From Kitagawia praeruptora (taxonomy: Eukaryota > Streptophyta > Magnoliopsida > Apiales > Apiaceae), in assembly GCA_037693485.1 (NCBI GenBank), contig CM075348.1:12506501-12570500 (forward strand): a stretch of 64,000 nucleotides of DNA. The letters run 5' to 3'. The stretch's first letter is position 1. Each line of letters begins with the position of its first letter. The notes under the pieces are model-generated. The model ran no database searches and had not been told where the DNA came from. It saw nothing but the letters and a program-made list of their open reading frames with translations. Both the position numbers and the translations under genes were made by a program. Shown here in pieces: positions 50,901-63,629 of this stretch.

Positions 50901-53900
50901 TTTCTTCATTCACTCGAGGAAGTTCAGTTCAGTACTCTTTCCTGTATTGTATTTGTAGATGTGCATAGATGTATGTCGGTTTTATCAATATATTGGGGTT
51001 TGTGCAAAGTAAAGTACAGTAGTCACATGGGCTGCACCCACTTTTAGTATAGATGAGTACTATTATAATAATAAATGAATGGACATGAGTTGTATGTATG
51101 CTTTTGACTATACTTAAAAGCAGTATACATGTCCCAAGCATTATTAATTTGAATTGAAAATATATAATTTTAAATGAAAATTTTATTATACTAATAAATT
51201 TTAGTTATATATATATATTTTTTAATATTTAATTAAGCGTATCCCCCTGCACCCGAATCCCCATATTTTTAAATTTGACGAATTTACGTATCCCCGCACT
51301 GCCGCACCCGCACCCGCACCCGCACCCATGCTTCTTAGCTAGGAACTTTTCTATCTGAGGAACAGAATTGAAGTTTTACATTTGTTTTTTTGTAGCACTC
51401 CCAAAGAAATTTCAGGGGTATATTCAGGTATTTCTTGATGGAGGATTAAACCAACAGAGAATGGGGGTATGTTCTTTTATCATGTTTTACAGATTGGTCA
51501 TCTCAAATATAGTATTATGTTATATTTTTTCATATTTTCACTTAGTAAATTAATTATAGATATTTGTTTCAGTAATAGATTTCTTTTCAGATTTGTGATG
51601 CAGTAGCTGTAGCTAAAATCATAGGTGCAACACTTGTGATCCCATACCTTGAAGTTAATCCCGTTTGGCAAGATTCAAGGTTATATGAGTCGGATATCTT
51701 GGCTTTCTTTCTTGCTTTCCAGTTCTTAATTTGTAATGGACTTAAAAGTGTATCTTGCAGTTCCTTTGCAGATATATTTCATATCGATCATTTTATTAAT
51801 ACCCTGAAGGATGAAGTTTCCATAGTCAAAGAGCTTCCTGAGGAATACTCATGGAGCACTCGAGAGTATTATGCTACAGGCATACGAGCTACTAGAATCA
51901 AAACAGCACCAGTTCATGCGCCTGCAGACTGGTACCTTGAAAATGTTATTCCCATATTGCAGAGGTTTGTCTGCCATTTTTTAATCTTGGATTTTTGTCA
52001 CAGTTTTCGGATGAAAATGTCCAAAATTCTACTTCCGTCCTTCAACTGATATTTTTTTGTTTGTTCGTTAGTTTGTAATTGAGACACTTACTTAAAAATA
52101 ACCCTTCCTAGTAATTTAATATTTCCACCCTCATTTGGAGGACATTCTGGGATCTGATTGATTATAATATATACACCATTTCTATTTCCCGAAGAAAAAT
52201 TTTCTGCTCATTATTAAGGAATGGATTTATATCTGTTGCAGCATATGGCAGAATGGCTGAAATTACATAATACAGGTTCTTATATTGCTGAAATCAATCA
52301 AAGTCTTCCAATAATGAAAGTGGTGTAAAATCCTATACTTGACCAACAAATATAATTCTAGTACAAGGAAACTAGTTATGTACAGGAAACAAATCCTTTT
52401 ATTATTCTACTATGGTAATTTACAGTATTTCTTATAATCTTTTAAATTTTATAGTTAATTACAATTAAATCTTTTTCTAAATTATGACAAAATAGTATTT
52501 TAATTCATTTCTCCGCATCATTGCATCAATTTTCACGTACAGAAAACTGAACCATGCATGACCATTGTCAGGATATGTCTACCTGACGAATGTTGTTATG
52601 AAATATTTCAGGTATGGGGTTGCTGCTATATCCCCATTTTCGCACCGTTTGGCTTTTGACAACATGCCAACAGAAATTCAGCATCTTCGGTGTCGGGTAA
52701 ATTTTCAAGCTTTGGTATTTACTCCCCAGATCACGACGTTAGGAGAGGCCCTCATCAGTCGTCTCCGGGGTCATCCTACTGGAAGCAGTTCTGTAGAAAC
52801 CAAGTCCTTCAATAAGCAAAGAGATTTAGATGACAAAGGGGAAAATAGAAAGTTTGTCGTGTTACATCTTCGATTTGACAAGGTCTGAAATACTTCTGCT
52901 TATAAAATTGAATTTTGTGGTTGCTAACTGTATTGGCAGTTTTAAATACACCAGATTATAGATTGAATTTTGTGGTTGCTAACTGTAATAGCAGTTTTAA
53001 ATACACTAGATTATAGCCTGTGCTACACACACGGATGTTTAAAATATTTTTAATAATAAATTAAATAATATTATATTTAAGATTGAATAATATGATTCTG
53101 ATAGAATAATATTAATACAATAAGTGCGTTGCTTTTGTATATGATAATAAATTATTATAAATTAATTTAGTTAGATATTTTATTGTATATAGCCATATAG
53201 GTTATGTATGTAATGGATAATTTGCATTAATGAACTTACCAAATCTTAAAGATTAATTCAAATTTTTAATAAAATTTGATTTATAGGTTGAGAAACAGAG
53301 TATTTCCTAGTCAAACGGTTTGAATTCACTTTTAATCCATATTTTCAACACACACATAAGTCATAACTCAAAATGGTGGATTTCTTAAACCTTAATGTCG
53401 CACATATATTATGACAACTGCCCCTTATGTTAGTTTCCTAAATATATGCAAACACATACCAGAGTCCTCATATGGCTATTATTTTGGAATTGAACACTTT
53501 ATATTGATTTAGAGACTAGAGTTCTACCGGTGAGAAGTTGACTATCATGCCGTTCTATAGATGATATATGTTAGTCTGGACTTGGTGAAAATTTATTCTA
53601 TCAAATTTCTTCTGTTCAGTGAAAAGTTTAATTGAAAATAGTGGATTTAGAGTGTGAATTTAGATATGTTCTTTTGCTCAGGATATGGCTGCCCATTCAG
53701 CATGCAACTTCGGCGGGGGTAAAGCTGAAAGGCTAGCTCTTGCCAAATACCGCCAAGTAATTTGGCAAGGTAGAGTCCTCAAGTCACAGTTTACTGATGA
53801 GGAATTGAGAGGTCAAGGACGTTGTCCATTGACTCCTGAAGAGATAGGACTGCTGCTGGTAGCTTTGGGGTTCAGCAACAGTACACACTTGTATCTTGCT

Positions 53901-55088
53901 TCCCACAAGGTATGTCATATTATCATATACTCACAGATTTCTCCTTTCCTGGAAGTTAATTATATACCAGTTAGTGTTTTTTTACTTAAGAATTATTAAA
54001 ATTTGGTATCTAGGATGTGTCTAAGGAATTCTGAAGAATCCAACTATCGCATTTGATGTTTTTACGTACAACTTCTATTGTCAGGTCTATGGTGGAGAGG
54101 CAAGAATATCAACACTGAGAGAGTTGTTTCCACTAATGGAGGATAAAAAAAGCCTTACTTCTCCCGAGGAGAGAGCTGTAATTGAAGGAAAGGCTTCACT
54201 GTCAGCAGCAGTTGATTATTATGTCAGCATGCAGAGTGAAATCTTTATTTCTGCTTCCCCAGGCAATATGCACAATGCACTGGTAAGACTTTTAACACTT
54301 TAAATATTTTTTCTTTTAAAAAACATATATTTTTTAGAATCCCTCAGAAAAGGGTGGATATTTTGGCCCTCCTTGGGTCAAAATCCTTGATCTGCCACTG
54401 CCCACTCACATGCAAATGTATTCATCAATAAACTTAGATCAAATACTATTCCATCCAAGTCATTTCGTCATTCATTTGTACAATATGAATCATGATTTAT
54501 AGCTAAGCTCACAATTTCATTTATAGCTTTCTTATTCCCATGTCGTCCTCCCTCCAAGTGATAGAAGGCATGCCAGTTGTATGTACACTCACTTTAACTG
54601 ATGGAAGTTGTTAGTTATTAAAATATAAGTATGTTGTAAATTAAAACCAGATAAATGGTGAGGGATCACTGAAAGGGTACGTGTTTGATCTATTTGTAGC
54701 TTGGATGTTATCCTTAATAATAATCCTTGTAATTATGGAACGGTCTTTGTAAATGCGTTTTATATGGATGTGCTAACAAAGCCTTCATATTACTTTAGAA
54801 ATATTCTGTAGCTTTTATTTCATTATTTTTCCATCGAGTGGAAGAAAAAAGAGTTTATTTTTGCTGATTACTCATCAGGTAGCGCATCGAGCATACAATA
54901 ACATGAAGACTATTAGACCGAACATGGTCCTGCTAGGCCAACTCTTTCTAAATACAGGCATGGATTGGACAGAATTCCAGCAAGCAGTACAGAATGGGCA
55001 TAAAAACAGGCAAGGGCAATTAAGGCTAAGAAAGGAGAAGCAATCGATATATACTTATCCTGCTCCTGATTGCATGTGTCAAGCCTAA
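47689..55088 (+). CDS. O-fucosyltransferase-family protein, ten exons
   Basis: Exons by GT/AG and frame: 47689-47817, 49632-49694, 49946-50027, 51396-51466, 51591-51679, 51761-51964, 52612-52882, 53682-53909, 54085-54282, 54879-55088 (1545 nt, 514 residues plus stop). The product is a type II membrane protein with an N-terminal signal anchor (about residues 12-32), for the Golgi or ER. Motifs: EWNAPRPRHL (44-53), FLDGGLNQQRMGICDAVAVAK (104-124), ISPFSHRLAFDN in exon 7, HLRFDK (298-303, with the Arg that family enzymes need for GDP-fucose), DMAAHSACNFGGGKAE, ASPGNMHNAL and the end SIYTYPAPDCMCQA. Length is usual for the plant family. All junctions keep frame. The acceptor substrate is unknown. 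Introns hold a hAT element, SINE head, Helitron end and tandem duplications. Confidence 0.93.
47811..47996 (+). repeat. Duplicated exon-1 donor with CT microsatellite
   Basis: The block GTTCTCTGTAATCTCTC, a CT run, CCAATTAGTTTTAATTTAAG and GGTGTTA occurs twice in tandem (from about 47811 and 47919). Both copies contain the TCT|GTAATC splice donor of exon 1 (47818 and 47927). Only the first gives an open reading frame into exon 2. Confidence 0.88.
48165..48255 (-). mobile_element. tRNA-derived SINE head
   Basis: On the minus strand, a box A-like TTAGCTTAGTATTAAAGG is followed about 40 bases on by a box B-like AAGTTCAATTCC. This is a Pol III internal promoter layout in a tRNA-like sequence. 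The body would extend left toward 48010. No target duplication was identified. Confidence 0.55.
48549..48760. mobile_element. One-ended Stowaway-like MITE relic
   Basis: CTCCCTCCATCCCATTTTAAATGG at its left resembles Stowaway ends. The matching right end is not evident. Intronic, non-coding. Confidence 0.4.
50147..50444. repeat. Two tandem copies, ~150 bp, in O-fucosyltransferase intron 3
   Basis: The unit from GCTGATT(G/A)CTGTTAGGAAT to TATGTCCTCCAGTT occurs twice (50147-50296 and 50297-50444) with few differences. No coding or splice role is visible. Confidence 0.93.
50606..51338. mobile_element. Non-autonomous hAT element in intron 3
   Basis: The 8-bp duplication CTAGGAAC flanks it (50598-50605 and 51339-51346). 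The ends are CTGGGAAGCAGGGGTGCGG and the inverse of CCGCACCCATGCTTCTTAG, with subterminal GCACCC tandem words. The GC-rich edges contrast with the AT-rich middle. No transposase; the ORF over its left part is not a gene. Confidence 0.88.
52907..53016. repeat. 55-bp tandem duplication in intron 7
   Basis: ATTGAATTTTGTGGTTGC to ACACCAGATTATAG occurs twice (52907-52961 and 52962-53016). The second copy runs directly into the Helitron-like end at 53006. Confidence 0.9.
53006..53036 (-). mobile_element. Helitron-like 3' terminus in intron 7 (minus strand)
   Basis: On the minus strand, CCGTGTGTGTAGCACAGG gives an imperfect hairpin, then CTATAAT and CTAG before T. The body would lie to the right, within 53010-53600. 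The stem has mismatches, so this is less sure than the copy at 46526. Confidence 0.45.
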
Positions 55089-56417
55089 TCTGTAAAGTTA
55101 TCTGCTGCAAGAAGTAAGAACATTTGACTGCATGAGCCAAGTAGTATTAGATTTGTTCTTGATTTAAGTATATATGCACACATGGACATATATATGTCAT
55201 CCAGTAGACGTAGAGAAGCCAAAAGTAGCAAACATAGCTTGGAGATGCGTCTTCACTGAAGAGTTTATAGGTTGTTCGTCACCCCCTTCTCATTATAGCT
55301 TTATTGAGATTACAGATGCATCTCAGCAGGTCGTTTGGACATCAACTGATAGAAGCAACTGGTTAGTCATTTGCGGGTTAAATACTTAAATCATATGGAC
55401 ACTGGACTGACAACACATGCCAACTGTTAGGCTTAGAGTGGGATTTGGGTTGAAGAGATGTGTACAAAAATTCTCCCTATTTTGGTACTACCCGTCCTTG
55501 TTTGAATTTTGAGAGACTGAATCTTGTAAGGGGTTTTTTTTTTTTTTTTTGATATGAATGTCATGCTCATTCTTTATGTTTGATTCCGGAATACCAAGGG
55601 GTCAATTCTTTGTTCTGAAATTGGGTTTGGCCATTTTATTCCTATAGCCCTCTTTTTTGTTCTTAAAATGACTGATTGCAAATATATAAATACCAAGGAT
55701 TGCAAATATCATACAGAGTAAGTTTATATCTATTTTTCCCTATAACATGCAATGAACAAATAAAAAAACTTAATTTTGTACAACCTCAAATCCCTAAACC
55801 GGCTTTAAATAGAAGTCACAGACACATGAGAGATACAAGAAATGATGAAAGTGGAAAAATGTACCTTGCAAGTAAATTAAAATTCCTTACATTCGAGCGT
55901 GATGGGTTAGTTTAAGTGGTAAGAGTTTATCTCTTATTGTTTCGAAATTTTTGAAAACAGAAAATCCTAGAACTTGATTTTAATTCTCGTTCACCCGAAA
56001 TTTATGAAAACAAATACTCCACATATGAGTTTACTTATTAAAAAAAAAATCTTTACAATCAAAGTCAAACACTCAAATTAATATTTAATTATTTTAAATA
56101 AAACGGACATAGAAACAAGCAAATGAAATAATCCAAAAATATCCAAAGCAAAAACACGTGTTTAAACAAAGAAGCGGCAAACTTGTGGATACAATAGAAA
56201 GTAGAATCTCAACACCAATTCCAAACCCAAACTTGAGTTGAGGAGACTCGACAACGTCAATTTCAAGAGTTTAAGATAAATAAGCTCACGTGTTCCCATC
56301 CCAATAGCCTTTCCCTCTACACTTTCCAATTCCATTCCAACACGCATCTTATTATTACCACCACTCTCATCTCATCTCCACTTGTAAGTCTTTCCACTTC
56401 CTAGTATCGATCAACGG
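55089..56417. other. 3' flank of O-fucosyltransferase gene and intergenic DNA
   Basis: It includes the probable 3' untranslated region, a poly-T run (55535-55552) and AT-rich DNA. A tRNA-like GGGTTAGTTTAAGTGGTAAG (about 55903) may be a SINE box A relic. No further gene. Confidence 0.6.
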
Positions 56418-56570
56418 ATTATCTCGATTTCGGCTTTAATATAATAGTATAGATTATCTCTAGTTCCGCTTTAATAATACTATTATAACTCTCATCTCAA
56501 ATTATCTCGAATTCGGCTTTAATATAATAGTATAGATTTCTGGTTCCGTTTTAATAATATAATAACTGTA
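56418..56570. repeat. ~82-bp tandem duplication upstream of the MSL gene
   Basis: ATTATCTCGATTTCGGCTTT and the following AATATAATAGTATAGAT...GTTCCGCTTTAATAAT recur from about 56501 with small changes. It lies in the promoter or leader of the downstream gene. Confidence 0.88.
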
Positions 56571-56825
56571 TGGATTATTTGTGTCCGTATTGATTTTCAT
56601 TTTAACATAACCTCCTAGCTAGTGTGTGTGTGAATTACTGAATTGTATGATAAAATGATTAATTACATGTAATTGCGTTTAAATTTAGCTTAATTTGATT
56701 AATATTCAGGCAAGACTTGTTAATGATGTGTAATTGACTTTGATACTCTGTGGTTACTTGTTGTGTAGTAGTTACAAATGCAAGTATAAACTACATGTGG
56801 ATGTGCGTACTTTTGTTTTGCGATA

Positions 56826-59800
56826 ATGGCTGCTTCCAGTTCCCTGCTATTCGTGCGGGAAGTTAATGCTCGTTGTACCTATGATGGACGACGACATAAG
56901 AGCCATTACAAGGTCAGTGGACAGTAGGTTGCATCCGTTAATTAATTGTATCTTTGTTGTTCTACTTTGTTTTGTTTCGCTTATTAGTTGTCCTTGGTTT
57001 AATGTAGGGAACAATAAGAAAGGATCCACTCCGTTTATTCAGCATCACTCTTTCTTCCCATGCTTCGGTATGCAGTTGTAAATTTCACAATCATATCAAA
57101 ATCGTATTTCGCTTCTCTCTTATCATTCATAATAAATGCCGTTACTAAATGTCTGGAAATGCTTTAACAATGCCGTTGAAGAGGTTGTTGTTTCAGGCAT
57201 ATCTTTTGTTATCTCTTTTAGTTTTATCCTTTGGGCAATTCAAGTGTGCATGGTTCTATTCAATTGACTATTGCCTAAATATTAGATCTATTCCAACTAA
57301 ATGCAGTGGGAAAATTGACTTAAAACTTCCCTTGTGTTAGTTTGAGTACCCATCTAGAATGATGACAGACACCACCACTCTTCTTTTTGGAAGGTTATTA
57401 TGTCTTCAAACCTATAATCTAAGTTCTTCTAAACAATTTCTAATGGAAATTGCATGTACTAAACCCCTATCGAATCCTTACATCAAGATGACATGATAAG
57501 AAAGGATAATTTCCACCAAAAAAGTAGTTAGCTACAGCCTACAAGTACTTAACTTCATCAAATTATTTCAAATTGAACCCAAGACAAGCTTTTAACTAAT
57601 AACCTTGTTATTAAGATAGTATTTTCATATTTAAAATCATACATTAAGTAAGATACAGGTGACATGGGGCTACAAATAAGATGCAAGTAATATATATGAA
57701 TGTATGCATATTACTAAAATTATACTCATAGAACTAAATTTGATGATTAGAGAATCGATTTCACTTTTTCAGTTGGAACAGTCTTGTTTCTTTAACTGTT
57801 TAGTAGCAAATAAGCTTATTAAGGATTGATTTTTTTTTTTTTTAAAAAAATTCGTATTATTTTGTTATTACAACCTATTTAATTGTCTTTCTTAACATGT
57901 AAGTATGCCCCTATTTGTGTGATTGATACAAAATAATTTAGATTGTTACAGTTTTGTTTATGGCATTGTGTTATTTTTCAAAATTTGCAGTTACAGGATG
58001 CTTGGAGTGTTCATCTAGTGAACTCTGTAAAACGGCATCTAAGTCCTGTACTTTCTAGATATAATGTCTTCTTTTGCCGGTCTACTCTTACACCAACTAA
58101 TGGACATGAAATTCCTCTCGTGAATAAAATTGCCACAGTGTTTACAAGGTAATCATTTCCCGAGTTCTAGAAATGATGATTTATCTGGTACACAAGTAGA
58201 ATTTTTTACCAGTAGATTGTTGTTGTACTACATATGCATGTTGTGTAGAATAAAACTGAATTTTCAATATTTATCATTTGTTTACTTCATTGACAATATG
58301 TGTTATTATAATAAGCGATGGAGGACAATTTGTATAAGTGAAATGTTTAGAAGTTCATCTAGGTGAGGGTCGTAGATGGGATGATGAAGTTGAACTTAGA
58401 AGTATGGATATAGCAGATGCGAAATCCAAAATCTTTTAAGGAAGGAACATAGTGAGGTTGCTATAGACCTTTGATGTTGTTGCGGTGGGTTTTAATCTAT
58501 ATTTTAAATCCTACTCAACGAAGACCTAGCACTTAATGACACTATTAAAAAAATGTGTTTCATGATTTTACGTTGACATGTTAAATGTTGAGTAATGCTT
58601 TCTATATGTATATTGGTTAAATCGAGATAATACATTATTTCCGAATTGTGTACGAATGTCAAGGCAGCCTCCTTGTTGCATACGTGTTTAAGTGGTCTGC
58701 CTATTCTATAACTACATTAATGTATCGTAAGTATAAATGCTCTATCTCAAGAGTTCATTAGTTACATTTGTTTTAAACAATGAATATACCACTGTTTTGT
58801 ATTTGTACTGTAGTTATTGTTTTTGGAACATATAGTACTTCAAAGTTAAGTTACGCAATCCACTTCACCTTACAAAAAAAGTTTTACTCATTTTTGAAAA
58901 CTCAAATTTGTGATTTAATATATTCAAAATTGGATGCTATGAATTGATTGCAAAACCTCATGATGAGGCTATATTGTACTCTGTACTAGAAAGGACTAAA
59001 ATATATGAAAGTGATGACAAATACCCATATTCTCCCTCCAATCTCCATTGCGGAATATGTAAATTTTCTAAGTAATGAACTTTTGTTTATGATTACAGGT
59101 CATTCAATGCTTTTCCTCGAGGGTCCCTTGTGCTTAAGTTAATACCAGCAGTTGGAATCCTTGCTTTTGCTGCATGGGGACTTGTTCCACTAGTGAGATC
59201 ATGCCTAGTTCTTTTCCAGGTATGCATTTATGTTTCATTCAAATCACATTTTGTTTTTTTGTTTTTTTTGAAAACAATTATTAAGGTCTACAATTGTTGA
59301 AATTCACTTTAACAATCTGATGCAGAAAAACGATAGTAGTTGGAAAAGTAGCAGCACACACTACGTTTTGACTTCGTATGTTCGACCTTTGATTTTATGG
59401 TCTGGTGCAGCACTAATTTGCAGGTCATTACCATAGTCCATACTCCTTAGTCATATATGTAATGTAGCATTTGCAGTTCTGCTGTACTAGACATACAGCT
59501 AGAAAGCTAGACCATTGACCAGTCTAGTACTGACGTCTTGGAACTTTCAGAGTATTGGAGCCTGTTATTTTACCTTCAGTAGCAAGCCAAGCCGTCAAGC
59601 AAAGACTTCTCAATTTTGTACAGTCATTATCTGCCGTGCTGGCTTTTGCCTACTGTTTTTCAAGGTAAGAAAACATACATATTTTGTTTCTTTTGTTCAT
59701 TATAAAAGGCAAGCGAAGTTTAAGGGACCACTAACATAAGTGAAAAATGGCATGAGCGTGGTAACATATGCCAGAGGTATCCTTATACCAATCATTAGGC

Positions 59801-62800
59801 TGTGTATGAATTGAAAACCCATAATAGTTTTGACCAGATGTCCTATTTATCACCGGGAGTTGGTGATTGACATGAGCTTCCCTTTAGTTTTAGAACATAT
59901 CTGGTTAGATTTTGGTAATATGTGTGCTTAATGTTTTTAATATTTAGTACAATTTTTTATCAATTTTATATCTATTGATTTGTTTATGTTTAACTTTTTT
60001 TACTGTTGAGGTTAATAGTTTACCGTTGTTGAAATTAGCATGTGAGTTATTCAATTATGCATGTTGAACACGATACATGTGGTTAAGGATCTTAATGTTT
60101 ATACATTGTTTTGGCAGCTTAATTCAACAAACACAGAAGTTTTTCATGGAGAGGAAAGATATTAGCGATGAAAGAGATGTATGTCATTCTTATGTAACTT
60201 TGTGTCACAATTATGCATCCTTATTTTCTAAAACCTCTAGTGTTGAAGTGTCAGATGTGACATGTGTGCATTGTATTTTAACATAGAAAGAGCCGCAATC
60301 AAATATATGGGCAAGAAGTTTATAGGTACAGATTAGAGGATCCAAACACCTCTGATCTGCAAAAACTTGAGTATAAAAAGGAGAGGTGTTGAGTATATTG
60401 GTATGATAATTCATTTCCTTATATAAGGGTTTATTGTGAGTGGATTTTCCGTATCTTAGAAGGATATATATTATTATTTTTTTACATTAATAGAATAGGT
60501 GAACCTCTTGATTGTAGAAATCTGGTTTGAACCTTAAAGTGCAATTATATATTTCTGATATCTGAGATATAAATAATAATTATTTATATTTTGGTTCCTT
60601 ATGTTTTAGACTTACCTTACAATGTTAAATTTATATTCACGAGCAAGTTAGCCTAATTTTCAAATGAAAAGTTGACTGCATGGGTGCCAAATAGATTGTA
60701 TTACTAAACCACGTTCTGGCTTTTCAGATGGGTTTTGGGTTTGCTGGAAAAGCTGTTTATACTGCTGCATGGGTTGCTGGTGTTTCATTGTTCATGGAGT
60801 TACTAGGCTTCTCCACCCAAAAATGGCTTACTGCCGGGGGTCTTGGTACTGTGTTGATCACTCTTGCTGGACGTGAGGTACAGACCACGTTTGTGTTTTC
60901 ACTTTTGTTTCTTCGAAAGTGCTCGTTCTCTGAAGTGGTGAAAGGCAATGACAGATAAATGCCAAAGTCTGGATAATCACTGGAAAACATATGTAGAGCT
61001 TCCTTCCATTCAAGAAATTAGTTTACGGACATTAATATCTTCCTTTGAATTTTTCAGATTTTCACAAATTTTCTTTCAAGTGTAATGATCCACGCATCAA
61101 GACCTTTTGTTTTGAATGAATGGATCCAGACAAAAATTGGGGGCTACGAAGTTTCTGGTACAGTTGAGGTTTGTAATCGCGATCCTTATGCCCTGTGTTA
61201 AACCCTTATATTCACTGTTCCTATAATCTTATATTTAAACCATCTAAAACGGTTACAAAAGATGGATAGAGGACACCATGCCTGTGTACTCATAACGTTT
61301 CAGTTTCCCAATGTTCGTATGATGAAACTTTATTGTTATGAAATTTGTAGCAATGAGGAGTTGAATTATTATAGTACATTTTTGTGAATACAGTTACTCT
61401 CACCTCTTTTTTTCTTTTAATTCTCCAAGTCTAGTTTCACATTTTATATATATCAGAATGTACTAAAAATAGTAAAAGATAAACTTTCTAGTGCTCTAGT
61501 CTCTGAAAAGATTTGGCAATCTTCCACAGCATAAATTATCTCCTTCAAACAGTTGAAGAAGCCTTTGGCAATACCTATAAATTATTCCATTCTTGCGAGA
61601 CAACTACTTCCCTTCCGTATTCCTTTCCAGTTTCCAATTATTTTGAAGTTGACGGTCATCATCTTCCTTGCAATCGTTTCCTAGAAACCTAACTATCGTA
61701 GTTGATATTTCTACACTTCAGTGCAAGACACTGACTTGAATTCCGACAAACTCTTTGGAGAACTGACTATTGCACTTCAATAATTTGATGGAATACAAAC
61801 TAGTTAATCAAGCTTTTTAGAACCATAAATAGGCACCATATTTGAAGCACTAAAGCTTTCGGTTGTCAAGTACAATAAATTTTTTTGCTTTTATGTCCAT
61901 TTTCTTTTAAAACATTGTCATATTTTGAGTAAAATTTTTCAAGTTTAGATGCTCAGAGTCCAATACTCATTACTGTAACTTAATAGAATTTGGCCCTTTT
62001 GTGTTTTTGCCTAATATTTTTGAACTGGTAATTTTTTATGTCCTGAAATCATCTAATTACTACTTTTTTTATTGTTTCAGCATATAGGCTGGTGGTCCCC
62101 AACAGTTATAAGAGCCGATGATCGCGAAGCAGTTCACATTCCAAACCACAAATTCACAGTTAATGTCGTGAGGAATCTTACTCAAAAAACTCATTGGCGA
62201 GTTAAAACCCACCTCGCTATAAGTCACTTGGATGTCAACAAGATAAATGTGTGTTGTAACATTGTCAATTTATTTTCCTGATAACTGAAATATTCTTAGC
62301 TGTAATAACTGTAATTTGTTTTATGTCTGGAATCTGAATCATGTGAACAGAACATAGTAGCAGATATGCGGAAGGTTTTGGCTAAAAATCCGCAAGTAGA
62401 GCAGAAAAATTTGCATCGACGAATATTTTTAGACAATATTGATCCAGAAAACCAAGCACTTCGGGTAAGCCCGTCATCTTTTTCTGAAAGTCTTTTGATT
62501 TATTGCTTAAGTAACCATACAAGTGAATGAACTTGGTGAAATGATTACGGGTTCTTAATACCGGTACATGACAGTTGACACCTTTGATTTTTCATTATGC
62601 AGTCTACAAATTGTTAACATAAGAATAAAGAACTAATGCCCCCAAAAAGTGCAGTGCAAAATCGTTTTGTTTTGTTTTGTTGCTATCTATTTACTTTAGC
62701 TGTTTAAATGGTTGTCAGATTTGACATCTGAACTACACTTGTGGCGTGTCGGACCTTATGTAATATTTGGTTATTTGCATTAGTGTGAGACTGGTTATTA

Positions 62801-63629
62801 GACAAGTATATAAATAGCAATTTGTTATACTTAATTTATTGCATCAAATAATATACTTGTCATAGTTTTATTTCAGTGACAGTTAAACTTGGGTCTAAAA
62901 CTCTGATGGAAAGTTTGGGTTAGATGCAGTATGGTTGGTCTGGTTGTATGATATATATATATAGATGATAAGGAGGCCAAATTTACATATACAACATAAA
63001 ATTTTCTCTCAATAAGTTACAAGTACATGTCTCATGGGTAGAACCTATAAATTTTCGCAAATTATTAGACTTTGTGAAGTCCTCTTTTAGAAGAGATCAA
63101 TACTGTTTTTTCTTTTTTATCCAATTTTGTTCTTATGTTTTTGTTTATGTAAAATGTCCAATGTGATTGGTTAAAGGGTCACATTCCTAATATAATGATA
63201 AGGGTTGTAATGTCCTTGCTACTTGGAGGGACTGGAGAGGATCCAGTATTAATGTTGGTCTAACATCCTCATTCTTTATCTTAAAAATCTCGATTAAGGC
63301 CCTATATTTTCTTTACTTTATATCCTAAGCGGGAAAAACTCTTATGCACACATTTAATCATTTATAGCACAACTAGTAATTTCATATAGCTTGTGCCATA
63401 AGCAATATCATGCTTGTCATTCTGTGACATTTGTTCCTTGCATTGCATTTATCATAAAACAAAGATACTCAAAACAGAGCTAGCTGCAGTTCCTTTACTC
63501 TGTTATTTATTTCAAAGGATAGAAGTTGTCTCATGTCTTAATATTTCTTTTGTTGCCTGTCTTATTTCCTAGATTATGGTGTCTTGCTTCGTCAAAACCT
63601 CACGCTTTGAAGAATACCTGTGCGTCAAG
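56826..63629 (+). CDS. MscS-like mechanosensitive channel (plastid MSL2/3 type), partial
   Basis: Exons by GT/AG and frame: 56826-56912, 57008-57067, 57991-58148, 59099-59219, 59326-59423, 59551-59664, 60118-60178, 60728-60877, 61058-61168, 62081-62248, 62351-62464, 63573-63629 (1299 nt, 433 residues). It continues beyond the window. The N-terminal ~100 residues are Ser/Arg-rich, fitting a plastid transit peptide. Hydrophobic spans follow: LIPAVGILAFAAWGLVPLV, PLILWSGAALIC, FVQSLSAVLAFAYCF, YTAAWVAGVSLFMELLG. Then comes the pore helix with WLTAGGLGTVLITLAGRE, and the MscS beta domain GGYEVSGTVEHIGWWSPTVI. Arabidopsis relatives sit in the plastid inner envelope and relieve osmotic stress. The start is the first ATG in frame; a 5' leader intron is possible. 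No defect seen. Confidence 0.93.
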
